DNA from: Oscheius dolichura
Taxonomy: Eukaryota; Nematoda; Chromadorea; Rhabditida; Rhabditidae
Assembly (NCBI GenBank): GCA_932521035.1
Contig: OW051495.1
Coordinates: 12,338,001 to 12,402,000 of the forward strand
Reading direction: 5' to 3'
DNA length: 64,000 bases
The stretch's first letter is position 1. The number at the start of each line of letters is the position of its first letter. The position numbers and the translations under genes are program-made. Below are positions 34,714 to 44,329 of this stretch, piece by piece. The notes below the pieces were generated by a model. The model made no database searches. It was given only the letters and a program-made list of their open reading frames with translations, and had not been told where the DNA came from.

Positions 34714-36640
34714 CCCCGTAGACAAATGAAAATATACACACAGTAAAAAAAGGGCGAACGATTATGATGGAATGTGATAGCCCGAGAGACAAATGCAACG
34801 TTGGGAATAAACAAAAGAAGAGACTGTTTTAATTGAGAGCAAGCGGTTCCTTCCAGCTCAGGGAGAGAACATGCAATAAAAAAATAAGGTAGGGCAACTG
34901 TAAATCTTTCATGCTCCTAATGAACGATTTTTTCCGACAATTTCTTTCCCACCATCCCGATAAATCATTGAAGAATCTCTCTGCTCCTTGGCCTGGAATT
35001 CATTGAAAAGTGACTGTCTCTGAAACAGCCCGTGACTTGTTTCACTTAGTTATAAAAATAGGGATATGTTTCCTCAACAAATTTTGAGCTATCGGACTTC
35101 CATTCTAGTCCAGATTTCGGGGCGTGGCTCTTCCATCTCGGAAGGGAATAACGCAATTGAGAGTAATGGGGATGGTTACTATAGGGACTATTTCAAACCA
35201 AAATAGGTGCCAGAAATTCCTTCTGGCGGAGATAAGAACAGCATCTTGTAGATCTCGACGAGCTCTTTCCAACGGTATATGATAGACCTGCCAAAGTATA
35301 CCCCTTAAAACCTTCCGACTGGGAGTCCAAACAGGTGCATATTTCTTATCTCGCCCTATTGAAAAGTTGCCCCCTGCTCTTTCAAATAAACACATTTATT
35401 TTTCCCGGGCGCATTCCACCTTCTCCCTCTCCCCAAAGTCCCCTTGTGTAAATAAACAAACCACTACAAAGATACGCGCCTTCAGGATCTTCTTTTTCCT
35501 ATGTTTATGTGTGTGTAAGATGTCGGAGAACAACCCCCGTCGTGGTTGTTGACGAAATGGGAGAAGAAGGAAAGGAAGGAAAGCAGAGTGGGTCAACTAG
35601 TCGAAAAAACTGCTAGTAGTAAACAGCCCGAAAACAACTCTTCCCCGCTCTAGTGCTCTTTGTCTTTTGAGGGGATTGGTGGGAAAACGAGGCATAGGGA
35701 GAGAATAACAACAGTTTATGCAGGGAGCAAAAGATCAACTAGGGGAGGGGGGAAGGTAGTGATCAAACAGGGGCCAAGGGAGGAAAACAGCCACAGTTAC
35801 TCAGCCTTACTGTTCTTTGGATATTTTGAGGGATAGAGGTCAAAAGAGCGCCTACCTCTTTCATTGGGTCAAAAACAGCCACAGTTAGACAGTTAAAAAA
35901 GAACCAAAGACCCTTGACTTTATTTAGAAGCCTTCTCTGTGAAGTTTGATCTTTTCCCACGGAAAAGATCAGGCGCAGCGGTGCTGAAATAGTCGAGATA
36001 GTGGGTCAACTAGTCAAAAAAGCTGGAGTACAAACAAAAAAATCTATTGAAATACTGGAACACCAAAAAACTGGATGAAAAAAGGGTCGGAGCAAAAACT
36101 TGGACAAAAATGCTGAAAAAGGTCATTTTCGAGATTTTGGGTCGGTTGTGGCTCTTTGCGAATGAACTGTGGCTTATAACTGATCCATGCGTGTGATCTG
36201 TGGCTCTGTTTTGCTCTATTTCCGCTAATTTGGTCATATATATATATCTCTGTGTGTGAGCTGTGGCTCTGTTCCTCCCCCGCTGTGGTTCTTTGGTGTC
36301 TAACTATATCTCCCTGACTCTGTCCTGTGAAATCCGTAGAATTCCCTCTTTTCCTGCCAAAATTGGCCGTTTTCGCCGTCTTTCTCCCAGACCTCGTCCA
36401 CTTATCCGCTAACTAGTGGCTGTCAAGAGTTCAGATATCGTTATCCAGGTGCCCTTAGGGGTTGCACTTTTCCCTAACCTATATTTTCACTTCTAGACCA
36501 AAAAAATATAATAGTTGTTATTGTTCGAGAGAGGCGAAAAGTGTACACGTGAGTTTCAGTTCCGAAAAGCTGTAAACATCCCGTTTGTTTCGAAAACTAT
36601 GAGGTATTGCGAATATTGTCAACAACAAGCCCGCCATGAG
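34714..36640. other. Intergenic, repeat-bearing
   Basis: Holds copy 2 of the dispersed repeat at about 35240-35300, two copies of GTGGGTCAACTAGTC (35590 and 36001) and inverse copies of the GTCTAACTGTGGC motif (near 35790 and 35878). No gene supported. Confidence 0.5.
35200..35310 (-). repeat. Dispersed repeat copy 2
   Basis: Inverse copy of the 5.5-kb repeat: TCTATCATATACCGTTGGAA then AGAGCTCGTCGAGA, about 35 bases well conserved. Divergent flanks suggest an old element. Confidence 0.55.
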
Positions 36641-36672
36641 GAATCCCCGCCTACAAACGACCCCGCCGGCAG

Positions 36673-36679
36673 TATATAA
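36673..36679 (+). promoter_or_regulatory. TATA box of the first Ly6-like gene
   Basis: TATATAA lies 68-74 bases before the ATG at 36747 in otherwise GC-balanced DNA. A start site about 30 bases downstream would give a short 5' UTR. Confidence 0.6.
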
Positions 36680-36746
36680 GGAACGGCTCACGGACGGACC
36701 AAGCTGTCAACAAAACACACACACAACCAAGCAACCCGACGACACG

Positions 36747-37595
36747 ATGCGCACGCTTGTTCTTCTCTGGTCCGTTATTGCTCTGGCTACCGCCTTCAAC
36801 TGCTACTCCATGAGTACTACTGGTGGAGATGCTCCCGGTAGCGAAACCAAGACTGCCGCCTGCAGTTCTCACTGCTACAAGTAGGTCTTTTTTTGTATTT
36901 TTTTTTACTTTAAAAATAACTGGAATACCTTACTCTTCAAGGACATATCCTCTTTTTGATGGAAAATACCGAAAACCAGGGGGAAAATACCCTCTAGGGA
37001 CCCTATTTCGCCGTTTTTCTAAGGCGACCCATTTTTGGCTATCTAATTGTGGCAAACCTGTGATTTTATGGGGGAAATAGTGAAAATTAGCCGTTATTTG
37101 CTGTATTTTTGGCCTATTTTCATCTAAAGACCTGAACTGGCGCGTTTGACTGTCTAACTGTGGCTCTATCCCTAAAATTTCGCCTCTATGAGTCAAATTG
37201 TATTAAATTTAACCCCAAAACTCTTTTAAAAATGATTTTCTTTTCAGGACCACTGCTCAAAGCGGAAACCAGACCGGCTTGAAGGTCTACGGCTGTGATG
37301 ATGGTCTCAGCCACTTCTGCACGGTAAGGATTCATCTAAACTAAAGCCTGTTAGGGCCCTACAACGACTTCTTTTCCGTTTTTGGTCCGTTTTAGGATCT
37401 ATTTTATCCAAAATTACCATTAAAAGACCCCAATTTGTCCATTTTCAGGGAATCTCCGACGGTTCCTGCAAGATGAACTCGATCCTCGGTATTGAGACGC
37501 AAATCTGCTGCTGTGGCAGTGAGCTCTGCAACTCTGTCGGAGTTGCCCAGCCCCTGGCGCTGCTCACCCTGCTCATGGCCTATTTCCTCTACTAA
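36747..37595 (+). CDS. Ly6/uPAR-like GPI-anchored surface protein, copy 1
   Basis: Three exons, with introns after CYK (phase 2) and after the FCT codon (phase 0). The product starts with signal peptide MRTLVLLWSVIALATA, then a ten-cysteine domain (FNCYS, CSSHC, VYGCDDG, HFCTG, SCKM, QICCCGSELCNS). It ends in a hydrophobic tail (LALLTLLMAYFLY) with no charged anchor, typical of GPI addition. The final CC..LCN pattern and length (about 120 aa) fit Ly6 three-finger proteins. These sit on the outer cell surface and modulate receptors or adhesion; the specific role is unknown. AATAAA at 37769. The exon layout matches the neighbour at 38.7 kb. Confidence 0.78.
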
Positions 37596-37680
37596 ATTCG
37601 CCTTCCGCCCTGCCAAAAAAAGAAAAATCGAATTTACCTCCTCTTCTTCTCTGTAAATATGATTTCTTCCACTTAAAAAA

Positions 37681-37681
<1 letters not shown>

Positions 37682-37722
<41 letters not shown>
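37682..37722. repeat. (AT)n microsatellite
   Basis: About twenty AT units between the Ly6-like stop and its AATAAA, so it would be transcribed in the 3' UTR. Confidence 0.95.
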
Positions 37723-37725
<3 letters not shown>

Positions 37726-37799
37726 ATATTTTGACATTTTGTGAACTACTCTATGAGAGATTTCCTTTAATAAATTCTACGGGACAGCTGTTATTCTTC

Positions 37800-38680
37800 C
37801 TATTTTCTTCCTATTCAAATGGGCAGATTAGCCCGCGCGCGCCTTAAATTGCCAGGCAGGAATGAGTTGTTGTTGTTGTTTGCCAGCTGGAGGCCCCCTC
37901 TCATTTCTCTCTACCCGTGAACTGTACTATTGATCTCTGGAATAACAACCAAGGGATGGACAACAGGAATGACACAGAGAGGCAAGCTTTCGAAACGGTG
38001 GAACACCGACACCATCACCACCGCGGCGCAGACAATAACAAACTATTGGGAGTTTAAACGAGGTGGATTGGGGTTGTTTGGCATAGAGGGATCAGAAAGA
38101 GATCTGATTTGGCAATGGCTGTTGATTCAGACGGATCTATGACTAACTGGAGGGGGATATTTGGATAATGACTCGGCAGGTGGCGGAATTTCAACAGGAG
38201 ACATTATTGGAAGGATTTTTTGGATTGGATTGGATTTTTAGGCTCCCCAGTTGGGGAGCTCCCCGGGGAGGTTCCTGGGGAGCCTGGGGAGGCCTCCCCA
38301 GCTTTTTGTGGATCCTACCACAGAGGTCACATTTTAAGTTTGTGTGATTTTCATCTATAAGGACAGAATGGAGCAGAGGAAAACGAGTCAATAGATATGA
38401 TTTAGCTGAATATTTCTGTAAAAGTCATGTTATTTTGGAGAATGCTTGGATGGAATGGTGTCAGGTCATCGGCGATAAAGTTTCTGATCTTATGGAGCTA
38501 TCAAGGTCAGAAGAGTCTAAAGAACACCTTTTTTTACTCCAGGAGGCGAAAAGAGCCTAACCACGTTCAGAAACCCCTTATTTTTGGGTCCAAAAGCTCC
38601 AAAATGGGGTCAAAATTACCGTAATCTTTATGAAAAAGACGCGAAATCCGGTCTAAAAGTTGGAGGAGCCCCTCCCTTGC
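37800..38680. other. Intergenic between Ly6-like paralogues, with GC-rich hairpins
   Basis: No gene. At 38241-38303 several overlapping palindromes (GCTCCCCAGTTGGGGAGC; GGGGAGGCCTCCCC) make a strong hairpin cluster, preceded by GGATT repeats. Confidence 0.5.
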
Positions 38681-38681
38681 C

Positions 38682-39478
38682 ATGGCAAATCGCTGTTTGC
38701 TTGCAGCTGTGAACTTTACCTTCTTTCCCTCTTATCAGACCTCCTTATAAGGTACCGACTGGGGCAGGTTTTCCACCAGGTTCTGCAGCGCTTGGCCCTT
38801 CTCCTTTCTGTCCTTGGCTATATTTCAGCAGCCAATGTGCAGTGCTACGTTACGGGTATGTCAAATCCCTTGAAATCGTATGCTATGTGATCTTTTTAGG
38901 ATCAATGGATACCAGCTACAAGCCCCTTTTTGAGACGGCTCAAATTAGTGCAAGCGTCCAGGAATCTCCCAGGAATGCTACCCAGTGCTTCAAGTATGTT
39001 TCAGCTGGATTACTGTAATCTAAATTTTCCCGAGATGGGGATCCTAATCCTTGTTTAGTCCATTTCCAACGGGTATTTCAGGGATTCAAATTTGGCGGCG
39101 CGTCTCCGCTACGGGACCAGGTTTGAAAGCGTCCAGGTCGCGTAGCGGAGAGGTTATCCATTGGAAATGGACTACTCGTCTCAGGAGCCATTTCCGATCG
39201 CCAACTACATTTTTAGACAAACAGTCTCCAAAGACAAAGATTCCGTGAAGAAGGGCGTCTACTACGGTTGTGACTATTACAACATCTGCTCGGTAAGTAT
39301 CCTTACCCTCAAATTTTATTAATCCGATTACTCTTTCCAGGGAGTCGCCAATGGAAAGTGTAAGAGCAGCAACGAAGTGAATACTTGCTGCTGCGATGGC
39401 AACCTGTGCAATTCTGCCGGCTTGGCGTCCCTCTTCACGGCGGCTACAGTAATTACTGCTGCTAAAATGCTATTCTGA
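38682..39478 (+). CDS. Ly6/uPAR-like GPI-anchored surface protein, copy 2
   Basis: Paralogue of the 36.7-kb gene. Cysteines are AANVQCYVTG, ATQCFK, YYGCDYYNICS, GKCKSS and NTCCCDGNLCNS, followed by a hydrophobic tail (SLFTAATVITAAKMLF). The introns after CFK (phase 2) and after ICS (phase 0) are in the same places as in copy 1. An extra intron splits VTG. The start is the uncertain part. ATG 38682 spliced at 38708 to 38789 gives MANRCLLAARLALLLSVLGY, a good signal peptide, but the donor is weak. The long intron 38994-39216 contains a large inverted repeat. Function unknown beyond surface display. Confidence 0.72.
39056..39174. repeat. Inverted repeat within Ly6-like copy 2 intron
   Basis: TAGTCCATTTCCAACGG at the left end is inverted as CCATTGGAAATGGACTA at the right end. 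Inside, TCTCCGCTACG pairs with CGTAGCGGAGA. The 119-bp unit can fold into one long stem. Probably a MITE remnant. Confidence 0.75.
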
Positions 39479-39602
39479 GCCTTTCTTCTTGTGTACATAA
39501 ATATAAAAATGTGCGATACACTTTATCACCGTGTAGAGTACTGTTTTCTCCTATTCTAGTCCCTATAGCCGCTTTCCAAAGAGATCGCGGCTCTTCAGAG
39601 AT

Positions 39603-39756
39603 GACTCGGCACACGATACTTCGATCCCCTGCACCCGTAAAGTCTCGGCAAGACAAAGGTATAAAAGAGTCACAGTTTTGTAACTGTTTTGAATAAAGAT
39701 GGTCCTCCTGCCGAGGCTTAACGGGTGCAGGGGATCGGACTTTCGAGGCCCGAGTC
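39603..39756. repeat. Foldback element downstream of Ly6-like copy 2
   Basis: Arms of about 50 bases. The left carries CGATCCCCTGCACCCGT, the right the inverse ACGGGTGCAGGGGATCG. GACTCGG is at both tips and the loop is about 45 bases. No coding capacity. It may also act as a 3' hairpin for the upstream transcript. Confidence 0.75.
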
Positions 39757-39759
39757 GAA

Positions 39760-41780
39760 ATTGCCCTAGAACTGTAAAGTCCCCCTCTTGGTAGCCTGGA
39801 AGTATTAGAGAGAGAGTCCGGTTTCCCGCACCTAGAAGAGGGCATATAGTTACTCAAGAAAGGTTCACCCCCAAAAATTTCCTTTTAAACCAAGCATCCT
39901 CCTTACAAGAGGCTACGTCAGCGCTCTTTGGCTAGTCCCCAAAAGATAAAGAATAATCGTAGGTAGTTTTCTCAGGAACTTAACGGTTTAAAGAGCCTTG
40001 TCTCTAGTCCATTTCTTTATAAAAATCTGGAATGAAGTGCCGCATAAAATTCCAACCAGGCTGTAAACAGTTTGCCTATTTCCAATCAACAATCGCCTAA
40101 CCTGTCTTCAATCAAAAATGGACGGCAGCCGCTGCTGACCTTGTGTCTCTTTGTCAAAGCAATGACGACCATTTCTCCTTGCTTTTAAGCGCTTTTTTTC
40201 TCTCTCGCCTATTGTTTCTCTCTCTCCCTCTCTCTCCCTAAAATGATGGTGAGGCGTCTCTAGTTTCAAATTTTAGCTTCTGCGGGGGTTTTGGAAAGCC
40301 CTCACATGATTTTTGGCAAAATTTTAGTTGCGGCTTTTGCAGATGTTTTTAGCGGGCTTTGTTCATTTTCTCATGAATTCTCTAGTTATAAAGAGTTTTT
40401 TGTCCTTTTGTCCTGACTTTCGGCTTCTTTTCAGATAGTCACCTCATGCCATATTTATGCCTGGCGGGGACACACACCCTCATAAAGGGGCGAGACCAAG
40501 AAGACTCCCTTCTGGAAAGCAGGAAGTCTTCTCCATTTTTGATCCTATTCTTCTGGAAGATAGAGGATATTATTCCTCTGAACAGCTGGAAATAATCCTT
40601 GTTAATCACTCGACATTTAAATCTCCCCGGGGGCTATTTAAAGTTTCCCTCGGGACGGGCCAGGCTAGTGGTAACGTACTCTCTTTCCTCTCACTCACGG
40701 GGATTACTCGCTTTCTGCCGCCTTTGCTCCACTTTAAACGTAGTTTTAAAACGGAACACGACCTGAACTTCAGTGTTTATCCCTATTTTCAATGAAAAAT
40801 TGACTAAAATCCCATCTGTTGCCCCTTTTCCGGTGTAAACTCCCCCCTTCCTGTCGCTTTTTGTTCCTTATCGGTCAATCGCCATCTTCATGGTCATCGG
40901 ACCATATTGCCTGAAAAAAACGTTTCGACAGTTCGGAAATCTACCCAATTGGTCTAATTTTCCTCCGTTTTAACGATCCCGACAAGTTATCCCGCTCTTG
41001 AGAGCTTTCAGGCGAGCTTGTCTCTCGCAGTTTCATTTGAAATGAGCAATTTATATGTTTTCCTCTCATTTCACTAGAGACTACTTCCGTGTTTTAAATT
41101 TACCAAATTAATCTTTCTATTCGCCCAATTTCATCCCATTTTCCACCCATTGCTTCGAGGAAGATATGAAAGGGTCATGCGTAGGCAAAACTGCCCTATA
41201 CCTGTCTCCAGCTGCCTTAGGATGAATATACCTGGTAAAAAAGTCCCCTGGGCAGACGGCTAAGACCAAGGGCAATTTCATGGAGATCTACTGGGTTCTG
41301 GTTCGGTTTGGAACTACCAAGAAACCTGGCAGGATCCTAACTTTTGTACCAGGCCCTTCAAAACCCCACCATACCTAAAAATCCCTGTCCTATGCTTTAT
41401 TTCGGTTAAAAACATTCCAGTTTTCAATATATTCTACCAGTTCCCCCGAATGTACTCAAAAAGTGGGTCAACTGGTTTTTTCCCGCTCTTATTCCCACTC
41501 AATAAGCAGAGAAACTAAAAGATCTAACCTCCAGAAAGTGACCAGCCGGACCGCTTCTTCCAAATGCATTGGGGGCTCAGCCTCACCCATATAATTACCC
41601 TTATTTCTTCCCCTTGTTTTCCGTTCCCATATTTTCTCTCGCTATTTACTATAAGAGTGAATCCGTCAATTTGAGGAACAAGGGAGAAACCGGCTTTGCT
41701 TTCCATTCCTATTGTTATTGTGTTTCTATGTTCTCCTCTACCTCTTCCCTGTCACTCCAGTACTGAAAATTGAAAAGTCT
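39760..41780. other. No supported gene
   Basis: Low-complexity pyrimidine-rich DNA. A 112-codon frame at 40457-40795 begins with ATG but has no family signal or repeat of domains. I regard it as unproven. Confidence 0.4.
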
Positions 41781-41789
41781 TTCCAGACT

Positions 41790-42828
41790 ATGCCATCATT
41801 TTGGTTATTTATTCTAATTTTTGTACAGTATTCTGGAGCAGAATATTGTGGAGAAGGGAGAATGCCCATTGGATTTGAGGTAGGGCTTTCTTTCTCGCCG
41901 CCACACCCTTGTAATCGTTTTAGGTTTCTCTCAAAGGCAAAATAAAGTTGAACTGTGAACGGCCAGATTGTATGGACCGAGAATTCGCGGTAAGACCCTA
42001 ATTAACACCTAGAGTGTAGTTTAAACAATTATAGGAATGCCCAGAAATTGCCGAATCGGTGAGCTGTCCGGAGAATATCACATGGGTTGGCGGTGTAGAA
42101 CAACGAGTGGATGGAACGTCAGTTTTTTGAATGTTTGATTAGGTTGTTTTTGTTTTGGGAGGATGATTCAGAAAATGGCAGAGGATGCCGCTGTCAAGCA
42201 CTATTAATACGCAAGCGAGGGTGGCATGCGGCCGTTTGATCACTGAACATCGAGAAGAATTGGCCTTTTTTCAGGATTCGTCTTCGATGTTGCAAATATC
42301 CGAGGCTGCCGCTCTATGGAGAGGATCTCTTCCACAATGTGAGCCAGGATTTTTACAGCAACTAACAGGAACCAGTGGATCTTTTAAACTTGTTTTATTC
42401 TCCATAAAATGACCAAAAAGCAGACTCTAACCGCGGTTCGTTCATTCAAAAATTGAGGTTAATCTCCACCAGTTCATGTAATCGCTTCTAATGTTCCCAC
42501 AGTTTGCCGTACCTAGCCAAAATTACAAAAAGGCAGTTTATTATCGAATGAAGTTTCAGATAACCCTTCATTCTGGGAACTATTTCGAATCAGCGGTAAA
42601 ATTCATAGACGGCTCCAAAAAGGACATGGAATGGTTTGATCTGATCACGAATATTGAACAGACCATGACTTCGAATGGGTTAGTTTTACCAACCGATTAC
42701 TTTTTAAGAACTAGCTTTACAGTTACGTCTACACCTTGACTGTAGGCCGCTTCAATTGCAGTGGACTGCCAGAGGAGCCGCCCGGCTGGTGGATGGAGAG
42801 CACCTGGCCATTCTGGCTAGATTTTTAG
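41790..42828 (+). CDS. Wart-like (hedgehog-related) secreted protein, copy 1
   Basis: Exons from ATG 41790, which follows a TTTCCAG acceptor by three bases, to TAG 42828. Signal peptide MPSFWLFILIFVQYSGA, then EYCGEGRMPIGFEV, CERPDC, AECPEIAESVSCPENITWVGG, TIRLRCCKY, WFDLITNI, then TVGRFNC and a Trp-rich end. The order CG..P.x.EV, C..P.C, CP..TWVGG, L.CC.Y, LI.NI, T..R.NC is what I associate with the Wart domain of nematode warthog proteins. There is no Hint/Hog autoprocessing domain, so this would be a Wart-only protein of about 190 aa. It has one extra intron (REFA|EC) compared with its partner at 44 kb. Confidence 0.6.
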
Positions 42829-42932
42829 TCATTTTCTCTCTATTTTACTCCCGAAATCTCTGTGCCAACTATCTTACGGGTCCAACTTGACCGTTATAAA
42901 CCTCAAAACGGGTAAAAGACAAAAAACAATGT

Positions 42933-43240
42933 TTAATAAATTGTATGATTCTTCTTTTCTTTGACAGGGCGGTTGCATTCTTCTAGCCTGACACATTTTC
43001 CATTCTTATGGCGATAAAAACCAATCATACACTGGCAGACGTCAAACTTGCAGATTCTTTTGCACCATTTCTGAATAAAACAGGTAGATAAGAAAATGGA
43101 GGTCTTACCACGATTGGTCTGTAGCAGGAGGGCTCACAGACAGTTCCACAGCTTTTATGCTCTTCATTTCTGTGGCAAGTGGTAGAAAAGGAGGAATAGG
43201 TTTGCAAAATAAGAGAAGACAGCAATAGTACTGTCAACAT
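42933..43240 (-). CDS. TIL-domain (trypsin-inhibitor-like) secreted protease inhibitor
   Basis: Two exons. Signal peptide MLTVLLLSSLILQTYSS, then a single ten-cysteine TIL domain: CHRNEEHKSCGTVCEPSC, then WCKRICKFDVCQC, MIGFYRHKNGKCVRLEEC, and a basic tail. The ExHxxCGxxCEPxC opening and the GFYR...GKCV close are diagnostic for TIL domains, which inhibit serine proteases of the trypsin/chymotrypsin class in the extracellular space. The intron after RPIV is phase 0 and short. The stop overlaps an AATAAA-like string on the minus strand. It lies between the two inverted Wart-like genes. Confidence 0.87.
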
Positions 43241-43605
43241 GGTTGAAATATGAGGCCCATAACTCGAAAGGATAGCGAGAGCAGGCTATGGACAACCTGT
43301 CACAGTGCATATTCATCCTACGCTCTCGAGGTCCAAAGTGGCCGATTTGACGCCATAAACCGAAAAAAGCAACTGTAACTACTCCCTGTAGATAAATATC
43401 ACACCACATGGTCAGGTAGAAACTTTTATTATTAGAAACTTTAAAGATAAAGTGAAATTCTTGTTCTTTTCAGCACCCGTAAGCGATAAGTGACAATAAC
43501 TGAATAATAAGGCAACATTTAAAGGAATATTGCGGCTAGTTACATACCCACAGTGGCACACCCGAAATGACTAAACCAGAAAATGGAAAACAATACTAAT
43601 AATCT

Positions 43606-44321
43606 CTATTGTTTCTCTTCATCGCTCCAATAGGGCCAATGCTTCGTCTGCGCCCAAACTGGGGGAACGTCTGGGATTTGCCCACAATTGTAACGGACTA
43701 CAGTCAAAGAGAAGAATTCCCTAAAATGGGGAAGTTTGGATTAAAAAGGAGTATAGACTAACCCTTTGGAGTCTATCCTTCTTTGGATATTGGAGATCAA
43801 ATCGAAGGAGACGACTTCCTCTCCGGTAGCGTCGAGCTTCTCTTCCGCTTCGAAGTACTCGCCTCTTCGAAGCGGGACGTTCTTGTAGACTATTTCTCCA
43901 TATTTTGACATTAGTTCATAGTCACAGCACATTAAACGGATACTGAAAATGGACATATAGAGAAATAATGCTGGAAGCCACACGGCCACGAGAATACCGA
44001 CCGGAGCGATCATGAAATGGAAAGCTTACCTGCCGTCCACCCTCCTTTCCATTCCTCCAACCCATGTGGAATTCTCTGGACAAGACGAAGCATTCGGCCT
44101 TTCAGGACACTCTGCGTACTTCTTCTCATGGCAATTGGGTCTCGAACAGAGTAATGTCAATGTTCCGCTTTTGTGCACCTAAATTTCCCTTTACTCTTTT
44201 TCTTATAAACAAGGATAACTACCTCCAACCCGTAGGGAATCTTATTATTTCCACAAAATTCTGTTAATCCTAAAGGCAAGATGGCTAATAAAGATCCAAA
44301 AAGCGTCCACCTTGTAATCAT
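43606..44321 (-). CDS. Wart-like (hedgehog-related) secreted protein, copy 2
   Basis: Inverted paralogue of the 41.8-kb gene. ATG 44321-44319 follows TTTTCAG directly. Signal peptide MITRWTLFGSLLAILPLGLT, then EFCGNNKIPYGLEV, LLCSRPNCHEKKYAECPE, SSCPENSTWVGGMERRVDGS, IRLMCCDYELMSKYG, VSFDLISNIQRRIDSKG and SLTVVRYNCGQIP, ending YWSDEEKQ. It shares five intron-bounded blocks with copy 1 but is continuous where copy 1 has an intron (KKYAEC). No Hog domain follows. Secretion is predicted; a cuticle or signalling role is inferred from the family. Confidence 0.62.
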
Positions 44322-44329
44322 CTGAAAAT

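Noticed and set aside
40457-40795. A 112-codon ATG frame
   Set aside because: No domain, signal peptide or splice context; composition matches the surrounding low-complexity DNA.
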